From positions 598,171 to 662,170 of the forward strand of contig NZ_HE978532.1 of NCBI RefSeq assembly GCF_000311745.1: a DNA stretch of 64,000 nt. Direction: 5' to 3'. Source of the DNA: Anaerococcus obesiensis ph10 (lineage in GTDB: Bacteria; Bacillota; Clostridia; Tissierellales; Peptoniphilaceae). Of the stretch, positions 38,672 through 46,674 are shown one piece after another (within the stretch, counting starts at the first letter, position 1; each line of letters begins with the position of its first letter). The notes beneath the pieces are model-generated. The model saw nothing but the letters and a program-made list of their open reading frames with translations, searched no databases and was not told the origin of the DNA. The position numbers and the translations under genes were made by a program.

Positions 38672-39142
38672 CTATAAACCACTCCTAACAATGTAATCGT
38701 CTAATAAATTATCTAGTGAATCTAATTCATTAATTATTGTTTTTAAATTAGAATTTATACTTTTTTCGTCATCTTTAGGTCTAATTTTATCAAAATATTT
38801 GCTTACCTTTTCAGCAGCATCAAAACCCTTTTGTGTTAATTTTACATTAACAACTCTTTCATCTTCATCAGATCTATTTCTATCAACAAATCCTTGTTTT
38901 TCCAATTTCTTGCAAATATTAGAAATATTTCCACCATTTACTCCAATTGATTTACCAAGATTTCCAATAGAAACTGATTCATCAGATGCTGATAGAGTCA
39001 TAATCATTTTAAGTTGAAGAGTTGTAACGCCCATTTCTTGAGCTGTTTCTTGTAAAAGCAAATCTATCTTATGTGATATTTCCCTAATCATTGAAAATAT
39101 AGAGTTATTAAATTCAAAAAATTCTATGTGTGTTCTTGTCAT
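38672..39142 (-). CDS. MarR family transcriptional regulator
   Basis: A 156-residue winged-helix regulator; the helix-turn-helix lies at about 57-77 (IGNLGKSIGVNGGNISNICKKLEKQGFV) followed by the beta wing with DERVV. A 9-bp inverted repeat overlaps its promoter, so it may regulate itself and ftsH, whose ATG follows its stop with no gap. Inducer unknown. AAGGAGG precedes the start. Confidence 0.9.
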   Translation of the reverse strand: MTRTHIEFFEFNNSIFSMIREISHKIDLLLQETAQEMGVTTLQLKMIMTLSASDESVSIGNLGKSIGVNGGNISNICKKLEKQGFVDRNRSDEDERVVNVKLTQKGFDAAEKVSKYFDKIRPKDDEKSINSNLKTIINELDSLDNLLDDYIVRSGL

Positions 39143-39179
39143 ATAAACCTCCTTACAATTTATAGACTGTAATCTAGAA

Positions 39180-39229
39180 TAGAATAATCTACTTAAATAT
39201 TATTCTACATATAATACGACATTTTTCAA
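39180..39229 (-). promoter_or_regulatory. marR-ftsH promoter with overlapping inverted repeat
   Basis: Minus-strand TTGAAA (39229-39224), 16 bp and TAGAAT (39207-39202). TAGAAT begins a perfect 9-bp inverted repeat, TAGAATAAT ... ATTATTCTA (39180-39207, 10-bp spacing), a plausible autoregulatory MarR site. Confidence 0.55.
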
Positions 39230-39406
39230 GTAAAAAGAAAGAATATTTTTGATAATTAATTTTAATTATGTATTAATTATGTTTTTTACAATTTTTATAT
39301 TATTAGAGCTAAAATTATGATAAATTTTTTTGAAATTAAAAAATCTCCAAGCATAAAAAAATAAATTATAAATGAATTTTTTAAAAATAAATTTAAACAA
39401 AAAAAT

Positions 39407-39432
39407 AATGCCACACTTCATTGCATGACATT
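39407..39432 (-). terminator. Weak terminator after trxB
   Basis: AATGTCA / TGGCATT (7 bp) around a 12-nt loop, followed by ATTTTTTT on the minus strand, just beyond a parS site. Confidence 0.5.
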
Positions 39433-39435
39433 AAT

Positions 39436-39451
39436 TGTTTCACGTGAAACA
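39436..39451. promoter_or_regulatory. parS site 1 (ParB/Spo0J binding)
   Basis: TGTTTCACGTGAAACA, a perfect match to the 16-bp bacterial parS consensus, directly after the trxB stop codon. Confidence 0.95.
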
Positions 39452-39453
39452 TT

Positions 39454-40305
39454 TTATTTATTTTTACTTATATAACTTGCCGCATTTAATCCAGCAATTT
39501 GTCCTTGACCTACCGCCTTATTTATTTGATAAGGTGTGCCAACTATATCTCCACAGGCAAATAGACCTTTTATGTTTGTTTTCATATCTAAGTCTACTTT
39601 TATATGGCTATTTTCAATCTTCACTGATGGAACAAGACTTTTTGGCTTTGAAGAATTTTTTATTACAAAAAATCCATCAGCCTTCAATTCTTCCCCATCT
39701 TCTAATATAAGACTTTCGGCCTTCAAAGCTCCTAGAAATTTTTTTGGCTTTTTGTTTATAATTTTAATTCCATCGTCAAGTTCTATAGGTTTTTTATTAG
39801 GATTTACAAAAATTGTTTGGCTTGCCATTTTATTTATAAAATTTGCTTCTTCAATAGCTTCTTCATTATAGCCAACCAAGACTACTTTTTTTCCTTTATA
39901 TAGGCTGGCATCACAAGTTGCACAATAAGAAATTCCTTTGGCAAAAAATTCATCTTCTCCTTCAATGCTTTTTCCCATATCAATTCCTGTTGCAATTATG
40001 CAAGCTTTTGATGTGAGCATTTTTTCGCCCAAATCTATTGAAAAATATTCTCCCATGGCATAAACTGCCTTTATTTTCCTATCCAATATCTTAACAGGAT
40101 AATTTTTTATATGGTCTCTAAAATTATTGTATAAGTCCAAGCCTTTTATATCACTAAATCCCAAATAATTTTTTATTGAGGGACTTTTTTCCAAGGCTTT
40201 TGATTTTTTCCCAATAATTAGAACTTTTTTTCCTCTTATACTAGCATTTAGACCTGCAGAAATTCCTGCAGGCCCAAATCCTATTATTATTAAATCATAA
40301 TCCAT
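39454..40305 (-). CDS. Thioredoxin reductase-like flavoprotein, probably not NADPH dependent
   Basis: A 283-residue FAD enzyme with GFGPAGISAG at the N-terminus and the redox pair CATC (in SYCATCD). The second nucleotide site is altered: GYNEEA stands where NADPH enzymes have GGG(D/N)(S/T)A, and NPNKKP replaces HRRDxxR. This matches the ferredoxin-dependent flavin thioredoxin reductases described in clostridia. Its partner trxA is immediately upstream and shares one base (TAATG), so it should reduce that thioredoxin. Electron donor is inferred. Confidence 0.85.
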   Translation of the reverse strand: MDYDLIIIGFGPAGISAGLNASIRGKKVLIIGKKSKALEKSPSIKNYLGFSDIKGLDLYNNFRDHIKNYPVKILDRKIKAVYAMGEYFSIDLGEKMLTSKACIIATGIDMGKSIEGEDEFFAKGISYCATCDASLYKGKKVVLVGYNEEAIEEANFINKMASQTIFVNPNKKPIELDDGIKIINKKPKKFLGALKAESLILEDGEELKADGFFVIKNSSKPKSLVPSVKIENSHIKVDLDMKTNIKGLFACGDIVGTPYQINKAVGQGQIAGLNAASYISKNK

Positions 40306-40613
40306 TATTTAAGTTTTTCTATTTCTTCAAGTATTACTTCTTTAGCTTGAAAACCTACTAGAGTATTTTTTAAAACTCCACCTTTAAATAACATCATTGA
40401 TGGAACTGCATTTACATTATATCTTCCTGCAAGGTCTGGATTTTCATCTACGTCTACTGAATATATTTCAAAATCAACTTCGCCTTCCATTTCTTCAAGA
40501 ACTGGTTTTTGCATTTTGCAAGGTCCGCACCAAGTTGCTGAAAAATCTACTAAAACTATTCCTTCGTTTTCTAAAACGTGTGTATCAAATTCACTTGTAT
40601 TTATTTCTTTCAT
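40305..40613 (-). CDS. trxA: Thioredoxin
   Basis: A 102-residue thioredoxin with the active site WCGPC at residues 28-32 and the cis-Pro loop AVPSMM. ATG at 40613 has GGAGG six bases upstream; a start four codons earlier is less likely because it would overlap that site. Cotranscribed with the reductase gene at 39454-40305. Confidence 0.95.
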   Translation of the reverse strand: MKEINTSEFDTHVLENEGIVLVDFSATWCGPCKMQKPVLEEMEGEVDFEIYSVDVDENPDLAGRYNVNAVPSMMLFKGGVLKNTLVGFQAKEVILEEIEKLK

Positions 40614-40649
40614 AATATCCTCCATTTTTTCTCTTTAAATTATACCGTC

Positions 40650-41246
40650 TTAATTTTGCTCAACAAGCCCGCGCACATCTGTGACAGGAAGTGAAAATAA
40701 AATCCCCTTCGAATTTTCATCCAAATTCATTGCATCATAAATTGCTGATTTTACTTTCTCTGAAATTTCCTTTTTTATAAGCATTATGACAATATCTTTT
40801 TCAGGCTCTATAGTCATATTTAAAAACACAGATTTTTTTTGAATTCCAGATCCTCTGCCATGAACAACAGTTGCGCCTTTTGCTCCTTCTTTTTGGGATA
40901 TTTCTATAACTTTATCTGCATTTTCCTTATTAACTATTACATACAAAGCTTCATATTCCATATCTATTTCTCCTTTGTAATCTACTGGTGTCGTAAACAT
41001 TATAGATGTGTTTTTCTTATCAAATTTATCTTTTATTTGGTCTAATAAATCATTTACCAAATCATCGTTTACAAGTGCTGAAACTATTTCTTTTTTTTCC
41101 TTATCAATTTCTAAAACTTCAAGAATATGTGCATTGGCAGATCCTTCTGCCAAAAGGCAAGATATTGACTTAGCACCTTTTTCTTTTAATTGGTTCATAA
41201 TTTTTGACCCTTTTGATCTTGGTGTTATTATTCTTAAATATTTCAT
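40650..41246 (-). CDS. Tandem PII-like regulatory protein
   Basis: A 198-residue protein made of two GlnB/PII-like domains (about 1-100 and 101-195). The second carries GATVVHGRGSG, which corresponds to the PII ligand loop. It shares one base with the stop of the DUF1538 transporter gene (TAATG) and so is probably made with it, gating the transporter in the way PII proteins gate AmtB or SbtA. Ligand unknown. Confidence 0.75.
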   Translation of the reverse strand: MKYLRIITPRSKGSKIMNQLKEKGAKSISCLLAEGSANAHILEVLEIDKEKKEIVSALVNDDLVNDLLDQIKDKFDKKNTSIMFTTPVDYKGEIDMEYEALYVIVNKENADKVIEISQKEGAKGATVVHGRGSGIQKKSVFLNMTIEPEKDIVIMLIKKEISEKVKSAIYDAMNLDENSKGILFSLPVTDVRGLVEQN

Positions 41247-42637
41247 TATCCTTCTATGGCCTCCTTATAAAAAGATCCCATTATCATAATTGTAATCACT
41301 GGCATTAAAGCTACAAAGGCAATCACTCCAAATCCACCTTCAATATTTCCTGCAACTCCTTGACAAAAACCTAATATAAAAGTCGCAGTCATTGGCCCTG
41401 ACGCAACTCCTCCCGAATCAAAAGCAATTCCTACAAAAAGTTGGGAAACATTTCTTGATAAAATTAGAGCTATTAAAAATCCTGGAACAATTATCATCCA
41501 TAATTTAAAGCCTTCTATTTTTATTCTAAGCATAGCAAGCATAACTGCAAAAGCAACTCCAACAGAAAGAGCTTTCATTATTGAAGATTTATGGATTGAA
41601 CCTCCTGTAACTTCTTCGACTTGTTCTGCCAAAACAAAGACAGCAGGCTCTGCCAAAACTACCAAAAGTCCCAAAATAAATCCAATGATAGGTACAAATC
41701 TAAAATCAGAGTAATTCTCTCCCATAAATCTTGCAAGTTCCATAAATCCACCTTCTACACTTGCCAAAAATATAATCAGTCCTAGGTAAGTGTAAATCAA
41801 ACCAAGATTTATTGATTTTTTATTTTTAATTTTAAAAACTAGCTTGTCCATTATAAAAAACACCAAAGTTATTGGCAAAATTGCAAAACTTGCCGATTTA
41901 AATCCTGAAATCAAAGCTAGTTGATGAGCTTGTTCTTCTAGCAAAATATTTTTTGAATTTATAGACATAGTCATCAAAAGTCCCGCAAGAATTGGTCCCG
42001 TTGATGCGATTCCTACAAGGCCAAATGAATTTTCTTCTCCCTTTTTTTCTCCCTTTAATTTACTTACTCCAAGACCTAGAGCAATAATAAATGGAGTTGT
42101 CATTGCACCCGTAGTTGCTCCCGATGCATCAAAAGCTATAGCGTGACCCAAATCATTTACTATAAACATTAAAATAAAAATCACACCATAAATTATAAAC
42201 ATAAGTGTTGAAAGTTTTATTTCTTTAAATATCCTAAAAAGACCAAGAGAAATCATAAAGCCAACCCCAATCGAAATTATAGCTACTATTAATAAGGAAG
42301 AAAGCCCGATAGCACTTCTTACTTGATTTGCTAAAATTAAAAGATCTGGTTCTGCAATTGAAATTATAAATCCTATAAAAATTCCAAAAATAATAACTTT
42401 AATTATTTTTTCAGATTTTGCAATAAAATCTCCCATATATGTTCCAATTTTTGAAATTGATAGATTAACTCCAGTAAGAAAAATAGAAAGACCAAAAATT
42501 ATTCCAATACATCCTATTAAAAATTTTATAATAATTTTGTTTTCTACTGGTCTAAATAAATTTAAAATTAAAACTAAAACTGCTATAGGAACAACAGCTT
42601 TGGCATTTTGTTTTATTTCTTCTCTAAATATTATCAT
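41246..42637 (-). CDS. DUF1538 family membrane transporter
   Basis: A 463-residue protein with about 12 membrane helices in two similar halves (pattern ISIAEPDLLILANQVR in the first and VLAEPAVFVLAEQVEEVTGG in the second), as in DUF1538. The ATG at 42637 is preferred to an adjacent in-frame GTG. The AEP motif in each half suggests an inverted-repeat transporter fold. Substrate is unknown. The PII-like partner gene follows directly. Confidence 0.8.
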   Translation of the reverse strand: MIIFREEIKQNAKAVVPIAVLVLILNLFRPVENKIIIKFLIGCIGIIFGLSIFLTGVNLSISKIGTYMGDFIAKSEKIIKVIIFGIFIGFIISIAEPDLLILANQVRSAIGLSSLLIVAIISIGVGFMISLGLFRIFKEIKLSTLMFIIYGVIFILMFIVNDLGHAIAFDASGATTGAMTTPFIIALGLGVSKLKGEKKGEENSFGLVGIASTGPILAGLLMTMSINSKNILLEEQAHQLALISGFKSASFAILPITLVFFIMDKLVFKIKNKKSINLGLIYTYLGLIIFLASVEGGFMELARFMGENYSDFRFVPIIGFILGLLVVLAEPAVFVLAEQVEEVTGGSIHKSSIMKALSVGVAFAVMLAMLRIKIEGFKLWMIIVPGFLIALILSRNVSQLFVGIAFDSGGVASGPMTATFILGFCQGVAGNIEGGFGVIAFVALMPVITIMIMGSFYKEAIEG

Positions 42638-42690
42638 CACCCCTTTTTGTTTTATTATTTTTATATTTTATATATTAATTTTTTGTATAA

Positions 42691-42722
42691 CAAAAGAGGC
42701 AATCTAGCGACTGTCTCTTTTG
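42691..42722 (-). terminator. Terminator after pta
   Basis: CAAAAGAG (42691-42698) and CTCTTTTG (42715-42722) pair, with CA/TG extension after one mismatch; A-rich sequence beyond gives a U-tail on the minus strand. Confidence 0.7.
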
Positions 42723-42731
42723 AAATTTTTA

Positions 42732-43718
42732 TTAATCTCTAACTTGATTTGCTGTTAGTATTGTTAATTTATATACGTCTTCTTCGTTACATCCTCTTGA
42801 AAGGTCGTTAACTGGTTTGTTTAATCCTTGAAGTATTGGTCCTAAAGCTTCGTATCCACCAAGTCTTTGTCCAATTTTATATCCAATATTTGCAGCTTGT
42901 AGGTCTGGGAAAATGAATACTTTTGCTTTTCCTGCTACATCTGAATTAGGAATTTTCTTTCTTGCAACTTGTGGTGAAATTGCTGCATCAAATTGCATTT
43001 CTCCATCAACTTTAAGATTTGGATCCATTTCTTTTGCAAGTTTTGTAGCTTCTTCTACTTTTCTTGCAAGTTCGTGTTTTGCAGATCCTTTTGTTGAAAA
43101 TGATAGCATAGCAACTATTGGTTCAATTCCAAATTCTTCTGCTGTTTTTGCTGCTTCTACTGCAACTTCTGCAAGTTCGTTTGATTGAAGAGTAATATTT
43201 ATTGCTGTATCTGCAAATAATAATTTTTCTCCATTAGGTCCAAGCATAATCATAACACCGGATACTCTATTTACACCTTTTCTTGTTTTGATAAGTTGTA
43301 GGGCTGGTCTTACAGTATCTCCAGTTGGATTTGATGCTCCTGAAACCATTCCATCTGCTTTTCCAGTTTGAACTAGCATTGTACCAAAGTAATTGTTATC
43401 TTTCTTTAATATATATTCACCATCTTCTCTGGTGTTTTTGCCTTTCCTAAGTTCAACGTATTTATCTACTAATTCATCAAGTAGTTCGCTTTCTCTAGGG
43501 TTTATTATTTGAATATCTCCTAATTTTACCCCTTCTTCTTCTGCTACTTTTTGAATTTCTTCTTTATCTCCTAAAAGTATTGGTACTATAAGACCATCAT
43601 TTTGATGTCTAATAGCTGCTCTTAATACTCTTGAGTCATTGCCTTCTGGAAATACTATTTTGCGATTTTTGCCCCTAATATTTTCAGTAGCAAGTTCCAT
43701 AACTCCATCGTTTGCCAT
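42732..43718 (-). CDS. pta: Phosphate acetyltransferase
   Basis: A 328-residue Pta of the short type, converting acetyl-CoA and phosphate to acetyl phosphate, which acetate kinase turns into ATP and acetate. KIVFPEGNDSR, GMVSGASNPTGDTVRPALQ and SFSTKGSAKHE are conserved. Preceded by TAGGAGG and a TATAAT at 43761-43756. No ackA is present beside it. Confidence 0.95.
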   Translation of the reverse strand: MANDGVMELATENIRGKNRKIVFPEGNDSRVLRAAIRHQNDGLIVPILLGDKEEIQKVAEEEGVKLGDIQIINPRESELLDELVDKYVELRKGKNTREDGEYILKKDNNYFGTMLVQTGKADGMVSGASNPTGDTVRPALQLIKTRKGVNRVSGVMIMLGPNGEKLLFADTAINITLQSNELAEVAVEAAKTAEEFGIEPIVAMLSFSTKGSAKHELARKVEEATKLAKEMDPNLKVDGEMQFDAAISPQVARKKIPNSDVAGKAKVFIFPDLQAANIGYKIGQRLGGYEALGPILQGLNKPVNDLSRGCNEEDVYKLTILTANQVRD

Positions 43719-43783
43719 AATTACCTCCTAATCATAAATCGATTTTAGCATTAATATTATACCCCAATAATTTTAATTATCTT

Positions 43784-44254
43784 CTATAATTTTGCTTTTT
43801 CTAAAGATTCCTTTTCCCTTTCGGAAAGCTCTATGTCACATTCTCCATTTGTAATCTCTTTTAAGTAAGTATTTGAGCCATCTTGTGAATATAAATTTGT
43901 AAGAATTATTCCATTGTGATATGAATCTAGGAGAGTTAATGAAAACGAATTTCTTCCTCTTTGGCTATCAAAAGCATCATAATGAACAACTGCCATTTTG
44001 CTAACAGCTCCCATTGTAGTATTTTTTGTATCTGATGATCTTTGGTCAAGAGATTTTATTTCTCTATTTGATTGTTCGATTTGGTCATTTAATTGTAAAA
44101 TTAATTCTTCAAGATTTACATCAGGATTTTTGCCCCTAAGTAGATGATCGTATCTTCTTTTTTGTCTTTTTAGTTTGTTATTATTAGCTTTTATCATAGA
44201 ATATTCAAAAATAACAAGAATAAATAAGATCACTATAGCTATTATTTGTCCCAT
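43784..44254 (-). CDS. DUF4446 family protein
   Basis: A 156-residue protein with one N-terminal membrane helix (about 3-20), a coiled-coil stretch (about 24-70) and a conserved C-terminal domain (VVHYDAFDSQRGRNSFSLTLLDS). This family is regularly found beside parB in clostridia; function unknown. It overlaps the preceding gene by 13 bp, and is the last gene of the par operon. Confidence 0.8.
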   Translation of the reverse strand: MGQIIAIVILFILVIFEYSMIKANNNKLKRQKRRYDHLLRGKNPDVNLEELILQLNDQIEQSNREIKSLDQRSSDTKNTTMGAVSKMAVVHYDAFDSQRGRNSFSLTLLDSYHNGIILTNLYSQDGSNTYLKEITNGECDIELSEREKESLEKAKL

Positions 44255-44847
44255 TTCTTTTCCCTTTCTTCGATGATTTTCATATTATCCTTATATAATT
44301 TATCACAGAAATTTATAATAGATTTGTAATTTGTTTTTTCATGATTTGGATCAGTAATATTTTCCTCATTCAAAATAAGGTTTATAAAAGAAGAATGGAT
44401 TGATTCTTTTACAAGTCTAAGCCCTATTTCTCCATCAGAAATCGCATCAATATTTCCATATTTTAAAATAAAATCACAATCTTGCATAACAATTATCATA
44501 AGCTCTATAGTTCTTTTTGGAGCCTTGTTTGCCTCTATAATATAGTCATCGTAATTTTTTATTTCCTTATTTTTATAAGCTTTTATTAAAAGATTTACCT
44601 TATCAATATCTTCTTGCATAAGTTCTTTTAATTCTTCAGAATATTTTTTGAATTTCTCTTCGATTTTTTTGGATTTTTTATTTAATTTTTCATCCTTATA
44701 ATCTTTTTTTGCCATCATCAAAATAAGGTTTAAGCCTAGGTTTCCAACAAGACTTGTAATAGCTCCTCCGCCTGGATTAGCTGTTTTTTTTCTGGTATTT
44801 TCTATAAGATGGTCTACAGAAAAATCTATCATTTTATTCTTTTCCAT
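44242..44847 (-). CDS. Cyclodeaminase/cyclohydrolase (FTCD-C) family protein
   Basis: A 201-residue all-helical protein with NPGGGAITSLVGNLG at about 24-38, the glycine-rich start of the formiminotetrahydrofolate cyclodeaminase fold, and IELMIIVMQDCDFILKYGN. Related enzymes act on one-carbon folates. The first ATG at 44847 overlaps parB; the ATG at 44832 has comparable support. Activity is not certain from sequence. Confidence 0.75.
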   Translation of the reverse strand: MEKNKMIDFSVDHLIENTRKKTANPGGGAITSLVGNLGLNLILMMAKKDYKDEKLNKKSKKIEEKFKKYSEELKELMQEDIDKVNLLIKAYKNKEIKNYDDYIIEANKAPKRTIELMIIVMQDCDFILKYGNIDAISDGEIGLRLVKESIHSSFINLILNEENITDPNHEKTNYKSIINFCDKLYKDNMKIIEEREKKWDK

Positions 44848-45673
44848 TTTTTAATCTCCAATATAAATTTTCTATCTCCTCAATAGAAAAACAATCAATA
44901 GTAACCCTATAAGTTTCATTATTTTTTTTAATTTCTACCTTTGAATTAAGTAGGTCAATAAATTTTTCCTCAAAATCCTCAAATAAAATCCTATCTAAAT
45001 TATCTTCCTTTTGATTTTTTTTATTATTTTTAGAACTAATCTTTTCAACTTTTCTTATATTTGTTTTTTTATTTTTAAAATCATCAAGGCTTTTTTTTCT
45101 ATCTTCTTCATCCTTTATAGAAAGAAGTGTTCTTGCTTGGGATGAAGAAATATTTCCCTCTTCAAGCTCTTTTTTTGAATTTTCATCAAGTTTTAAAAGT
45201 CTTAGGGTATTTGCAATGTAAGATCTTGATTTGCCAACAGTTTTCGCTATTTCATCTTGAGTCATACCATAGTTTTTTGAAAGCTCATTATAAGCATTGG
45301 CCTCTTCAAGACCAGATAAATCTTCCCTTTGAACATTTTCAACAATAGATAATATATCAATATCCTTTGTATCCACATTTTTTATAATTGCATCAATTTC
45401 TTTTAAACCCAAAAGCTTACTTGCCCTAAACCTACGTTCTCCAGCAATTATTTCATATCTTATCCCATTTTTTTTAAGAACAATTGGATTTAATAAGCCA
45501 TATTTTTCTATTGATTGACTAAGACCTTCAAGTGATTTATCATCAAAATTTTTCCTAGGTTGGTCTTCCCTCGCATAAATTTTTTCCAAAGGAATCCTAA
45601 CTATGGCCTTATTTTTTTTGTTATTTTCTGGTATTAGAGATCCAAGTCCTCTACCCAATGTTTTTTTCGTCAT
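44834..45673 (-). CDS. parB: Chromosome partitioning protein ParB/Spo0J
   Basis: A 279-residue CTP-dependent DNA clamp that loads at parS. It contains the CTP-binding GERRFRA motif at about 77-83, a helix-turn-helix (MTQDEIAKTVGKSRSYIANTLRLL) and a C-terminal dimerisation domain. The opening KKTLGRGLGSLIPE is typical. Four perfect parS sites lie within 10 kb. It follows parA by two bases. Confidence 0.95.
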   Translation of the reverse strand: MTKKTLGRGLGSLIPENNKKNKAIVRIPLEKIYAREDQPRKNFDDKSLEGLSQSIEKYGLLNPIVLKKNGIRYEIIAGERRFRASKLLGLKEIDAIIKNVDTKDIDILSIVENVQREDLSGLEEANAYNELSKNYGMTQDEIAKTVGKSRSYIANTLRLLKLDENSKKELEEGNISSSQARTLLSIKDEEDRKKSLDDFKNKKTNIRKVEKISSKNNKKNQKEDNLDRILFEDFEEKFIDLLNSKVEIKKNNETYRVTIDCFSIEEIENLYWRLKNGKE

Positions 45674-45675
45674 AG

Positions 45676-46674
45676 CTAATCCCTCTTTTCATTATTTACT
45701 AGTTTATTTTGATTAAAAGAAAATTTGTTTTTCTTTACTATTGTCTCATCAGAATTTTCTTTTTTATCATTCTTAACTATGTTTTTATCTTCCTTAGATT
45801 TTTCATCACGGATTTCTTTAGTTTTTTCTGAATTTTTTATCTCAGCATTATTTAAATTATCATTTTTTTCTTCAATCTTTGAATTTTTTTCTAAGTTTTC
45901 CTTTTTTCCAAAAACATTTTCTACAAGCTCTTTTGCCAAAGACAAGTAAGCTCTAGCTCCCTTAGATTTTTCATCATAAGATATAACAGATTTTCCAAAT
46001 GATGGTGCCTCTGCGAGTTTTATATTTCTTGGAATCATAGTAGAAAATACTTTCTCTTTAAAAAATGATTTTACTTCTTCTACTACTTCATAAGATAAAT
46101 CCGTATCCTTATCAAACATACAAAGCAAAACTCCCTCAATTTCCAAATCTTCCTTTATTGATTCTTTTATTGTTTGATAAGTTTTTAATAGCTCGCTCAC
46201 TCCCTCAAGAGCATAGTATTCTGTTTGAATAGGAATAATTATAGAATCACTAGCTACAAGGGCATTTAAAGACAAAAGTCCCAAAGATGGTGGGCAATCT
46301 ATCAAAATAATGTCAAAATCTTTTTTTATTTCTTCAATGATTTGGCTAAGCATTTTCAATCTTTCCTCTTCATCAAGACTTACAAGCTCTACTTCAAGAC
46401 CTGACAAGGAATTTTCGCTAGCTATTAGATAAGGACCTTCCTGACTTTTTAAAATATAATCCTTGTAATTATCCCCTTCATCATAAAACATCTTGTATAT
46501 TGATTTTTCAAGTTCATTTTTATCAAAACCAAGACCTGTTGTTGTATTGGCTTGTGGATCAAAATCAATAACCAATACTTTTTTATCCAGTTTTGACAAG
46601 GCTACCGCAAGATTTACAACGCTTGTAGTTTTTCCTACTCCACCTTTTTGATTAAATATCGATATTGTCTTCAT
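45676..46674 (-). CDS. parA: Chromosome partitioning ATPase ParA/Soj with long charged tail
   Basis: A 332-residue deviant Walker ATPase; the motif KGGVGKTT is at 10-17 and VIDFDPQANTTTG and LIDCPPSLG follow. It moves ParB-parS complexes and, as Soj, modulates DnaA. The conserved fold ends near residue 255; the last 75 or so residues form a Lys/Glu/Asn-rich, probably disordered extension not present in the usual 250-260 residue family members. Its start overlaps cinA by 23 bp. Confidence 0.95.
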   Translation of the reverse strand: MKTISIFNQKGGVGKTTSVVNLAVALSKLDKKVLVIDFDPQANTTTGLGFDKNELEKSIYKMFYDEGDNYKDYILKSQEGPYLIASENSLSGLEVELVSLDEEERLKMLSQIIEEIKKDFDIILIDCPPSLGLLSLNALVASDSIIIPIQTEYYALEGVSELLKTYQTIKESIKEDLEIEGVLLCMFDKDTDLSYEVVEEVKSFFKEKVFSTMIPRNIKLAEAPSFGKSVISYDEKSKGARAYLSLAKELVENVFGKKENLEKNSKIEEKNDNLNNAEIKNSEKTKEIRDEKSKEDKNIVKNDKKENSDETIVKKNKFSFNQNKLVNNEKRD

